Assembly (NCBI GenBank): GCA_049969495.1
Contig: JBMFOT010000017.1
Location: 1 to 53,682 of the forward strand
Origin: HRBIN16 sp049969495
Lineage (GTDB): Bacteria > Armatimonadota > HRBIN16
Direction: 5' to 3'
DNA length: 53,682 bases
Shown: in pieces, positions 16,270 through 23,144 of the stretch
Layout of the letters: every line of letters begins with the position of its first letter
Position numbering within the stretch: position 1 is the first letter of the stretch
The notes under the pieces: generated by a model
What the model saw: the letters and a program-made list of their open reading frames with translations, nothing else
Databases searched by the model: none
What the model was told of the DNA's origin: nothing
Program-made: the position numbers and the translations under genes

Positions 16270-17163
16270 CTACCCATCATCCTGCACGAGCCGTCTGACG
16301 CCTTCCGACACCGTACCGTCGGGGGCCTTCCATACCTCGATGCGCTTGCCCAGCTCTTTCGCCCGCAGACACAATCTTTCCATGACACCTCCTGCCCGCA
16401 CCCACACGGCAAACACCACATCCGCCAGCGCAAAGACCAGTTCGTCCCTCCGCTGGTTGTGTAAGCCCAAACTGCCCACATCCAGCGGAAACGGCGAGAG
16501 CACCAGGTCGCGATCGGTGCGGAACTCCAGCTCATACAAACGCGCGGTGGGAAAGAGCGGGCGATTCAGCCCATCACCCAGTGCATCTACCAGCCCCCTG
16601 TCCAGCACGGTGATAGACGGACGCTCCTGCCGAATCGCCGCCAGAGCCACACGCTGATAGGGTGGGGTGTTGTGTCCGGTGACGGGGACACCTCCCTCGC
16701 GAATTGCCTGTTGAGCGATTTCGTCTACCGCCTCCAGAGCCAGATGGGGCGCACCTCGCGAACACGCCACTGCGAAGCGCCAGCCTTCTTGCAACAAGCC
16801 TATCTGCCCATGCGCGAACAACACCGGCGGAGGTTGCTCGCAGAAAGATTCCAGCACCAGCGGGTAGAGGCGGTGTTGTGCGGTCAACACCTGCACTCCG
16901 TATCGGCGCACGAGAGCGTCCAGCTGACCAAACCGCTGCCGCCATACGGCATCCGGCGAGGTCAAAGCAGCCGCCGCCTGTGAGGAAAGCCCCCACACTC
17001 TCTGCAGCTTTTCCGCAGACATGGACAGGAACTCATCCACAGAGACCCGCGACCGCGCCCACTGGTGCAACACCTGAGCGACCTGACGCTCGCCCAGATG
17101 CGGTACGCAGGTGAGCAGCAAAGCGAAGCGGGAAGGTAGCCAGTCTCTTTTCGCAGTTGCCAT
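16270..17163 (-). CDS. Divergent DprA/Smf-like protein
   Basis: The 297-residue protein has an N-terminal helix-hairpin-helix-like part and then a Rossmann-like domain with DprA landmarks: RLYPLVLESF, PPPVLFAHGQIGLL, FAVACSRGAP in place of the usual GSR, and SPFPLD leading to LHNQRRDELVFALADVVF in place of the SE-P and RN-IIAGLS motifs. The SGLARGID segment that normally follows is replaced by TGHNTPPYQ. DprA loads RecA on incoming single-stranded DNA in transformation; whether this variant still does so is doubtful. It ends 48 bases before the methyltransferase gene, in the same direction. The start ATG at 17163 has only a weak ribosome site. Confidence 0.65.
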   Translation of the reverse strand: MATAKRDWLPSRFALLLTCVPHLGERQVAQVLHQWARSRVSVDEFLSMSAEKLQRVWGLSSQAAAALTSPDAVWRQRFGQLDALVRRYGVQVLTAQHRLYPLVLESFCEQPPPVLFAHGQIGLLQEGWRFAVACSRGAPHLALEAVDEIAQQAIREGGVPVTGHNTPPYQRVALAAIRQERPSITVLDRGLVDALGDGLNRPLFPTARLYELEFRTDRDLVLSPFPLDVGSLGLHNQRRDELVFALADVVFAVWVRAGGVMERLCLRAKELGKRIEVWKAPDGTVSEGVRRLVQDDG

Positions 17164-17263
17164 CGCGCCTTGTGATTCTTCGTATCAGAAAGCTTCTCCT
17201 GCGAGAGGAAAATCAAAGGCTATCTCGAAGATGTTGCCGATGTGTTCGTGGAGGAGACACACC

Positions 17264-17311
17264 ATGCGAGTTCTCATCACCGGTGGAGCCGGACATCTGC
17301 AGAGTACGTAG
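17264..17311 (+). pseudogene. Start remnant of an NAD-dependent epimerase gene
   Basis: The ATG at 17264, with GGAGGAG nine bases upstream, opens a 15-codon frame reading MRVLITGGAGHLQST and then stops. The first ten residues are exactly the GxxGxxG-type N-terminus of NAD-dependent nucleotide-sugar epimerases (normally followed by FIGS). The rest of the gene is gone and the dehydratase gene begins 39 bases later, so this looks like the scar of a deletion. Confidence 0.6.
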
Positions 17312-17350
17312 CACAAGCCTTGTGCATAGAGCATGAACAGGAGGCACTCC

Positions 17351-18538
17351 ATGAAAATCACCGAAGTGCGTGTCATCCTCACCTGCCCCGGGCGCAACTA
17401 CGTGCTGGTGAAGGTGATGACCGATGAGGGCGTGTATGGCGTAGGCGACGGTACGCTCAACGGAAGCGAGCTAGCAGTGGCAGCAGCGATAGAGCATTGC
17501 TCGCATCTGCTCATCGGCATGGATCCACAGCGTATCGAGGACATCTGGTACTTCCTTTACCACCATACCTACTGGCGCGGTGGTCCCATCTACGCGGCGG
17601 CAATCGGCGCGATAGACATCGCCCTGTGGGACATCAAGGGTAAAATGGCAAATATGCCGGTGTATCAGCTGCTGGGAGGGGCGGCTCGGGAGAAGATATT
17701 GTGTTATGGGCACGCCGGAGGGCGTACGCCACAGGAGGTGGAAGAAAGCGTGCGCCAGCTGCAGACAAAGGGGTACAAGGTCATCCGCGCCCAGATAGGC
17801 GGATACGGCGGTTCGGGGATGGTGCGTACCGAGCCGCCACCTCGACCAGGCGTGCCAGGGACGCAGTACTTTGACCCCACGCCCTATATGCTGGAACATG
17901 TGAAGCTATTCGAGTATTTGCGCAAACAGCTGGGCGATACGGTGGAGCTGTGTCATGACGTGCACGAGCAGCTTACCCCCATTCAGGCGGCGTGGCTGGC
18001 GAAGCAGCTGGAGCCATATCGGCTGTTTTTCCTGGAGGACGTGCTACCGCCGGAACAGATACCCAGTTTTGGTCTAGTTCGGCAGGCTTCCACCACACCT
18101 CTGGCGATGGGGGAGATTGTGCACAACCGTTATGATGCCCTGCCCCTGCTGCAGAATCGGTGGATAGACTATCTGCGTTGTGCGCCCATGCACGTGGGCG
18201 GGATCACCGAAATGCGCAAAATCGCCGCCGTTGCCGAGACATTTGGCGTGCAGATGGCGTTTCACGGCGCGGCGGATTTGGGACCGATTGCGCAGGCGGC
18301 AGCAGTGCATCTAGACACGGTGATACCGAACTTCGGCGTGCAGGAGTGGGTGACTTTCCCCGAGCAAGCGTACGAGGTCATGCCCGGTGCATGCGCGTTT
18401 CGGGATGGTTACGCCTACCCGCCAGAACGCCCAGGCATCGGGCTGGACATCAACGAGGAACTGGCGGCGAAGTACCCTTATCAAAGGGCATTTATGCCCA
18501 TTGTGCGCCGTGAAGACGGCACAATGCATCGATACTAG
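17351..18538 (+). CDS. D-mannonate dehydratase-like enolase-superfamily enzyme (ManD/RspA family)
   Basis: The 395-residue protein follows the ManD/RspA pattern of the enolase superfamily: MKITEVRVILTCPGRNYVLV, then KGKMANMPVYQLLGG, LCHDVHEQLTP, FFLEDVLPPEQIP, TTPLAMGEIVHN and FHGAADLGPIAQAA. The Asp and Glu residues in the second, third and fourth of these would bind Mg2+. Characterised members dehydrate D-mannonate or D-gluconate, and some have very low activity. Here HGAADLGP replaces the HGPGDVSP I expect, so the substrate may differ. The ATG at 17351 has AGGAGG upstream; the longer frame from 17333 lacks this. A hairpin follows the stop. Confidence 0.85.
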   Translation: MKITEVRVILTCPGRNYVLVKVMTDEGVYGVGDGTLNGSELAVAAAIEHCSHLLIGMDPQRIEDIWYFLYHHTYWRGGPIYAAAIGAIDIALWDIKGKMANMPVYQLLGGAAREKILCYGHAGGRTPQEVEESVRQLQTKGYKVIRAQIGGYGGSGMVRTEPPPRPGVPGTQYFDPTPYMLEHVKLFEYLRKQLGDTVELCHDVHEQLTPIQAAWLAKQLEPYRLFFLEDVLPPEQIPSFGLVRQASTTPLAMGEIVHNRYDALPLLQNRWIDYLRCAPMHVGGITEMRKIAAVAETFGVQMAFHGAADLGPIAQAAAVHLDTVIPNFGVQEWVTFPEQAYEVMPGACAFRDGYAYPPERPGIGLDINEELAAKYPYQRAFMPIVRREDGTMHRY

Positions 18539-18558
18539 ACAAGCCGTCCGCCACACCA

Positions 18559-18587
18559 CAGAGGAGAGGCTGCACACCTCTCCTCTG
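18559..18587. terminator. Hairpin between convergent genes
   Basis: CAGAGGAGAGG and CCTCTCCTCTG form a perfect 11-bp stem with a 7-base loop, 20 bases after the dehydratase stop and just beyond the end of the small membrane protein gene. There is no T-run, so it may work as a bidirectional or factor-assisted terminator or protect the 3' end. Confidence 0.6.
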
Positions 18588-18602
18588 ATGCACCTGCTGT
18601 TC

Positions 18603-18794
18603 TTACTGCCTGCCGGGCGCTGCCATGTTGGGTGGTGCTCCCCCACCGGGAACCGGCGGAGCCGCTTGCACTTCGCCTGCGCGACCGTTGCCCTGCACTC
18701 CACCGGTCATCCCCCGGTAGAGGAAGAAGCCGACCACGAGCAGCACCACCACGATGATGGCAATCGCCAACGGAGCCGATACGTTCTTGTTCAT
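18603..18794 (-). CDS. Small single-pass membrane protein
   Basis: The 63-residue product has a short charged N-terminus (MNKNVSAP), one strong membrane helix (LAIAIIVVVLLVVGFFLY) and a flexible tail rich in Gly, Pro and Ala (VPGGGAPPNMAAPG). I recognise no family. The ATG at 18794 is preferred over the GTG at 18803 because GGGGTGA lies 6 bases before it. It follows the pseudopilin gene in the same direction 26 bases later, so the two are probably expressed together; a role beside the pseudopilin at the membrane is a guess. Confidence 0.7.
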   Translation of the reverse strand: MNKNVSAPLAIAIIVVVLLVVGFFLYRGMTGGVQGNGRAGEVQAAPPVPGGGAPPNMAAPGRQ

Positions 18795-18820
18795 GGCGTT
18801 CACCCCGTCTCTACATTACC

Positions 18821-19576
18821 TTACGGAGGCGTGCAGGTATCGTCCGACATCAGCACCGGGTAGTATCCCCACTCATACGGGCGGTCCGGCTTTGGGTTGG
18901 GGTTGTTGGCAGACCGCGCCCACTTCGAGTGCCCATCCGCGTACACGAAGTTCATACCGCCCTGGTGCCTCGGGTTACCCTGATAGAACTCCCAGCCACC
19001 GCGTCCTTCCGGCCAGTAGAAGCGAGGCTGGCTGTCCAGCGGACCCAAGAGGCAGTTGCGCCAGCTGAAGATATAGTTGTTATCGGCGATGATGCCGATG
19101 CTTGCGGGCGACTGAATCGCCGCCAGGGACACGCCGGTGCTGCTTCCCAAGATAAGCTCGTTGATGCCGTACTCCACGAACGGCACGATGCGCTTCTTGT
19201 CCGGGTCCCCACAAACCCACAGTGCGTACGATGCGACGTAGGTCGTGCCCGCATAGCTGGGGCAGTCGAACAGCCCGCCGTTCTTCACGTACGGGTAAAT
19301 CATCGTCGCCCAGTGTTGCTTGGGATGAGCGGGGTTGGTGGTGAAGTACCCCACATCCGGACAGCCGCCGGGCCATGGCTGTGGGAAGAAAGTCTCGTCA
19401 TAGTCTTGCACGTACATGTTTACTGCCAGACCGATCTGCTTGGTGTTGGACAAGCAAGCGGTCTTGCGTGCGCTCTCGCGTGCCTGCGAGAAGACCGGGA
19501 ACAGAATCGCCGCCAGTATCGCGATTATCGCGATAACTACCAGCAGCTCAATCAGCGTGAAACCGCTGCGTCGCAT
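18821..19576 (-). CDS. Type II pseudopilin-like protein (prepilin N-terminus, DUF1559-type)
   Basis: The 251-residue protein opens with a classical prepilin peptidase site (MRRSG then FTLIELLVVIAIIAILAAIL), so cleavage after Gly5 would leave a methylated Phe. The helix leads into FPVFSQARESARKT and QIGLAVNMYVQDYDE, and the C-terminal part holds several Cys residues and the HQGGMNFVYADGHSKW motif of the H-x9-DG type. Such proteins are expanded in Planctomycetes, Armatimonadota and relatives; their function in the pseudopilus or cell surface is mostly unknown. GAGGAGG lies upstream of the ATG. This gene is the main taxonomic clue in the window. Confidence 0.9.
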   Translation of the reverse strand: MRRSGFTLIELLVVIAIIAILAAILFPVFSQARESARKTACLSNTKQIGLAVNMYVQDYDETFFPQPWPGGCPDVGYFTTNPAHPKQHWATMIYPYVKNGGLFDCPSYAGTTYVASYALWVCGDPDKKRIVPFVEYGINELILGSSTGVSLAAIQSPASIGIIADNNYIFSWRNCLLGPLDSQPRFYWPEGRGGWEFYQGNPRHQGGMNFVYADGHSKWARSANNPNPKPDRPYEWGYYPVLMSDDTCTPP

Positions 19577-19620
19577 GGTTGAAATGACCTCCTCAAACGA
19601 GTTGTTGTGTCTATCGCTAA

Positions 19621-19638
19621 CGCCTGCTATAGCAGGCG
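19621..19638 (-). terminator. Perfect palindrome after the regulator gene
   Basis: CGCCTGCTATAGCAGGCG is an 18-base perfect palindrome (7-bp stem with a TATA loop) 4 bases after the stop of the GntR/LacI-type gene and 44 bases before the pseudopilin start. It most likely ends the regulator transcript; because it is symmetrical it could also be an operator for the pseudopilin gene. Confidence 0.55.
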
Positions 19639-19642
19639 ATTG

Positions 19643-20713
19643 CTACCTGTTTGATTCCTCCGGTGGTGCGCACGAGGCGCGTGTGACCAACTCCACCGGC
19701 AGCCTTTCATGCACGCTTTCCGAGATGGCACGGTGCGAAAGGGTTTTCAATAACACATCAGCCGCTCGCCTGCCCATCTGATACAACGGCTGGCGCAGGG
19801 TGGTGAGCGGCGGGTTCAGATGGCGCGCCGATACCGGATCGTCGGTGCCTAGTATACTCAGCTGACGCGGGATGGCGATACCCAGTTGCTCCGCTAATGC
19901 CATCACATCCAGCGCGAGGAAATACCCCGCGCAAAATATCGCCGTCGGCCGCTCCGGCGCCAGCAGAAGGTCCGTTAGCGCGTTTCGCGCGGACGGCGAA
20001 AGGTGCGTATCATTATCGGGACGGATTATCCAGCGATTATCCACCGGAATGCCCCATGCCTGCAGCGCGTCCAGATACCCGGCCAGTCGATCACGACAGT
20101 TAGCGCTATTCTCCGAGCCGTTAACGTATGCGATGCGCCGGTGTCCGAGGTGCAGCAAGTACTCTACCCCCCGTCGTGCACCGCCCTGATTGTCGCTGTC
20201 TATGGTGGGGAAGGCTACAGGCTCTCGCCACGATGCCCCAACCGCTACCAGCGGAACGCCCTCTCGCCAGAGGGATGTCAGCACGCCCAAACTGTCCACC
20301 GGAGGGGCTACCACATAGAGGGCGGTATCAGGATAGCGTTCGGGTAGGACTGCCCACCTCTCCGCAGGGATCGGCGCGACCATCAGGTTCATTCTCGCTT
20401 CGGCGCACACGTCGCACAGAGCCCGGAAAAGAGGACCATGATAGGTATGTTCCACCACATCGGCGGGCGAACTGACCACGAAAGCAACCTGTTTGGCGCG
20501 CGGCGCAGCAGGAACGCAGGCGTAAATGCCTGCACCTCGCTTACACTCCAGCCATCCTTCTTGGCAGAGCGTTTCAAGCGCACGCGACACGGTACCGATG
20601 CTCACGCCAAACCGCTCGGCGAGCTGTTGTTTCGTCGGCAAGCGGTTGCCATACCGCCCCTGCTGGATTTCCTCCAGCACCTGCTGTCGCACCCATACGT
20701 GCTTGACTTTCAC
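19643..20713 (-). CDS. GntR-type transcription regulator with LacI-type sugar-binding domain (AraR-like)
   Basis: The 356-residue protein joins a GntR-family winged helix (residues about 5-68; LPTKQQLAERFGVSIGTVSR, LECKRGAGIYACVP) to a periplasmic-binding-protein-like effector domain (residues about 75-345) with LacI hallmarks such as HLGHRRIAYVNGSENSAN, AIFCAGYFLALDVMALAEQL and GTDDPVSARHLNPPLTTLRQP. AraR of Bacillus has this build and releases DNA on binding its sugar. The neighbours suggest control of sugar-acid or polysaccharide genes. Two inverted repeats in the AT-rich gap upstream are candidate operators for autoregulation. Confidence 0.9.
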   Translation of the reverse strand: MKVKHVWVRQQVLEEIQQGRYGNRLPTKQQLAERFGVSIGTVSRALETLCQEGWLECKRGAGIYACVPAAPRAKQVAFVVSSPADVVEHTYHGPLFRALCDVCAEARMNLMVAPIPAERWAVLPERYPDTALYVVAPPVDSLGVLTSLWREGVPLVAVGASWREPVAFPTIDSDNQGGARRGVEYLLHLGHRRIAYVNGSENSANCRDRLAGYLDALQAWGIPVDNRWIIRPDNDTHLSPSARNALTDLLLAPERPTAIFCAGYFLALDVMALAEQLGIAIPRQLSILGTDDPVSARHLNPPLTTLRQPLYQMGRRAADVLLKTLSHRAISESVHERLPVELVTRASCAPPEESNR

Positions 20714-20761
20714 GCTGTTCCCCTTCCGTCTGCGAAACGGGATGGAAATGATGTCAGAGCG

Positions 20762-20783
20762 TTATAGAACTATGTTACTATAA
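20762..20783. promoter_or_regulatory. Inverted repeat upstream of the GntR/LacI-type regulator
   Basis: TTATAG and CTATAA face each other across 10 bases, 49 bases before the regulator ATG at 20713. Position and symmetry suit an autoregulatory operator; the base sequence differs from the palindrome at 991-1006. Confidence 0.35.
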
Positions 20784-20868
20784 GTATAGATGTTTATGCC
20801 CAAAGAGTCAAGTAGTTTGGGATAATTTTTGAAAAAAATTCTGAGATATTAAATGGAAAGTTATAATA

Positions 20869-20893
20869 TAGTAAACATTCTCACATTTTACTA
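20869..20893. promoter_or_regulatory. Inverted repeat with a GTAAACA half-site
   Basis: TAGTAAA and TTTACTA are perfect 7-base arms separated by 11 bases. The left arm continues into GTAAACA, which is the complement of the TGTTTAC found in the palindrome at 991-1006. A TATAAT stands just before it at 20862-20867. Confidence 0.35.
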
Positions 20894-20949
20894 ATACACT
20901 GGTAGGTGGCAGTGTTCTTGGTTTGATAGCCTTTGCGTACCCCAACGAT

Positions 20950-20979
20950 TTGCATACACCGGACTGGATGCGCTATACT
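20950..20979 (+). promoter_or_regulatory. Promoter of the molybdopterin oxidoreductase gene
   Basis: TTGCAT and TATACT are separated by 18 bases, 31 bases before the ATG at 21011. This also argues against an in-frame start at 20933, which would lie upstream of the promoter. Confidence 0.6.
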
Positions 20980-21010
20980 AGCGTTACTAAATTGCCTGGA
21001 GAATCAGACC

Positions 21011-23074
21011 ATGCCCGAGGCTCGCGAGGTGAAGACTGTTTGTCCGCATGACTGTCCGGACACCTGTGCCATGCTCGCCGTGGTGCGGGACGGTCAGTTG
21101 CTGGGCGTGCGCGGCAACCCGCATCACCCCATCACACGCGGCTACCTCTGTTGCAAAGTGGCTCACTACGAAGAGCGTGTGTATAGCCCTGACCGCGTGC
21201 TTTATCCGTTTAAGCGCGTGGGCGCAAAGGGCGAGGGTAAATTTGAGCGCATCTCGTGGGAGGAAGCGCTGGACACTATCGTCGCGCGATGGAAGCAAAT
21301 TATCGACAAGTACGGCGCAGAAGCCATCTTGCCTTACTCCTACGCGGGCACAATGGGCGTAGTGAACATGTCCGCCTGCGATGGACGGCTGTGGAATCGG
21401 CTGGGCGCAAGCCGTTTGCTGCGCACGATATGTTCCACCGCTGCCGAGGCAGGCTACGACTATACGATGGGTTGGTCGGGAGGCATTGACCCTGAAAGCT
21501 TTATTCACTCCAGAACGATTATTGTCTGGGGGATGAACCCTGCCAGCACCTGCACGCACCAGATGGCTATCCTGCGAGAAGCGCAAAAGCGTGGGGCAAC
21601 GCTCATCGTGATTGACCCCTTCCGTACCCGTACCGCCGAATGCGCCGATTGGCACGTTCACCTCGAGCACGGAACGGACAGTGCGCTCGCGCTGGGCATG
21701 ATGCATGTTATCTTCCGTGAAGGGTTGCATGACGAGCAGTTTCTGCGTTACCACACCGTCGGCTGGGAAGCGCTTCGCGAACGGGTGCTGAGCGAATACG
21801 CTCCCGACAGGGTGGCTCAGATCACGGGCGTTCCCGTCGAGGATATCGAGCGTCTCGCTGTCACTTATGCCACGCAACGTCCGTCCGCCATTCGTTTGGG
21901 TTACGGTATTGCCCGCAACACCAACGGAGGCATGATGATTCGCACCATCACCTGCCTGCCTGCCATCATCGGCGCATGGCGAGATTTGGGCGGGGGGCTG
22001 TTGCTCTCCACCAGCGCCCATTTCCCGCTCAATATGAAAGCGGTGAAACGCCCCGATTTGCTGCAGGGCAACCCGCGTAGCGTGAACATGAACCAGCTGG
22101 GCGAGGCGTTGCTGACACTAGACAATCCGCCGATTATGGCGCTCTATGTGTACAACTCCAACCCGGCTGCGGTTGCACCCAACAGCAACCGCGTGATACA
22201 GGGCATGTTGCGCGAAGACCTGTTTATCGTCGTGCATGAACAGCTCTGGACAGACACTGCCCGCCTGGCGGACATCGTGTTACCTGCTACCACGCAGATG
22301 GAGCATCTGGACCTGCACACCGCGTACGGTCACCTCTACGTGCAGCTGAATCAGCCGGCGATACCGCCCCTCGGCGAGAGCCGCCCGAACTGGGACGTGC
22401 TCTCCGAACTAGCGCGGCGGCTGGGCTTTCAGGAGCAGTGCTTCCACGACACCGCCGAAGAGATTATCCGTCAGGCGCTGGACAGCGACCACCCCTATCT
22501 GCAGGGGATAACTTATGAATACTTACTGGAACACGGCTTCGCCAAGCTCAAAACACCCTCCGACCCGTTTGCCCCTTATCTGCATATCGAGCCGCGTTTC
22601 CGCACCCCTTCGGGCAAAATAGAGCTATACTCGGAGCGGGCAAAGCGAGATGGCTACGACCCCCTGCCTGTGTACACCCCTGCCGAAGAGCCTGAGGCAG
22701 ACCGAACGCGCTACCCTCTGAAGCTGATGACACCTGCCGCGCACCACTTCCTCAACACCTCTTTCGCCAACCTAGAGCGGATGCAAAAGGGCGAGCGAGA
22801 ACCGCGTCTCTGGATGCATCCGCAGGACGCAGAGGCACGGGGCATCCGGCAAGGCGACTGGGTACGCGCCTATAACACACGAGGAGAAGTGCTACTGCGG
22901 GCGATGGTCAGCGCAGAGCATGTGAAACCGGGCACTACATGGTCGCCCTCTTTGTGGTGGCATCGAGATAGCCCCGGCGGGCGCAACGTGAACGCACTCA
23001 CTTCCGACAGGCTGGCAGACATGGGTGGTGGCTCCACGTTTCACACCTGTTTCATTGAGGTAGAAAAGGCATAA
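21011..23074 (+). CDS. Molybdopterin-dependent oxidoreductase, catalytic subunit
   Basis: The 687-residue protein belongs to the DMSO reductase superfamily. Residues 10-60 carry a [4Fe-4S] site (VCPHDCPDTCAM and later GYLCCK). Middle motifs IIVWGMNPASTCTHQ and LIVIDPFRTRTAECADWH bind the bis-MGD cofactor, and the last 120 residues form the molydopterin dinucleotide-binding domain (PLKLMTPAAHHFLNTSFAN, ARGIRQGDWVRAYNTRGE). There is no Tat signal, so it should be cytoplasmic. The substrate is not evident; relatives of this size are often only called YoaE-like or formate-dehydrogenase-like. No electron-transfer subunit or cofactor gene adjoins it. GGAGA precedes the ATG. Confidence 0.88.
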   Translation: MPEAREVKTVCPHDCPDTCAMLAVVRDGQLLGVRGNPHHPITRGYLCCKVAHYEERVYSPDRVLYPFKRVGAKGEGKFERISWEEALDTIVARWKQIIDKYGAEAILPYSYAGTMGVVNMSACDGRLWNRLGASRLLRTICSTAAEAGYDYTMGWSGGIDPESFIHSRTIIVWGMNPASTCTHQMAILREAQKRGATLIVIDPFRTRTAECADWHVHLEHGTDSALALGMMHVIFREGLHDEQFLRYHTVGWEALRERVLSEYAPDRVAQITGVPVEDIERLAVTYATQRPSAIRLGYGIARNTNGGMMIRTITCLPAIIGAWRDLGGGLLLSTSAHFPLNMKAVKRPDLLQGNPRSVNMNQLGEALLTLDNPPIMALYVYNSNPAAVAPNSNRVIQGMLREDLFIVVHEQLWTDTARLADIVLPATTQMEHLDLHTAYGHLYVQLNQPAIPPLGESRPNWDVLSELARRLGFQEQCFHDTAEEIIRQALDSDHPYLQGITYEYLLEHGFAKLKTPSDPFAPYLHIEPRFRTPSGKIELYSERAKRDGYDPLPVYTPAEEPEADRTRYPLKLMTPAAHHFLNTSFANLERMQKGEREPRLWMHPQDAEARGIRQGDWVRAYNTRGEVLLRAMVSAEHVKPGTTWSPSLWWHRDSPGGRNVNALTSDRLADMGGGSTFHTCFIEVEKA

Positions 23075-23079
23075 ACACG

Positions 23080-23128
23080 CTGCCCTCCCCCACTTTGCGC
23101 TCTGTACGCCGCGAAGGGAAGAGGGCAG
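23080..23128. terminator. Hairpin between convergent oxidoreductase and channel genes
   Basis: CTGCCCTC pairs with GAGGGCAG across about 33 bases, in which CTTTGCG and CGCGAAG can extend the stem. It begins 6 bases after the oxidoreductase stop and ends 17 bases before the stop of the facing channel gene, so it could serve both. No T-run is present. Confidence 0.5.
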
Positions 23129-23144
23129 ACGTAGAGTATCAAGG

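Larger units (their letters stand above)
20714..21010. other. AT-rich divergent regulatory gap
   Basis: This 297-base gap separates the leftward regulator gene from the rightward oxidoreductase gene. Its middle (about 20760-20900) is far richer in A+T than anything around it, with runs such as TTTTTGAAAAAAATT. It holds two inverted repeats and the oxidoreductase promoter, listed separately. I see no gene in it. Confidence 0.6.

Noticed and set aside
20987..22021. Long open frame (344 codons) on the minus strand
   Set aside because: Antisense to the molybdopterin oxidoreductase gene, whose motifs are unmistakable; no recognisable domain.
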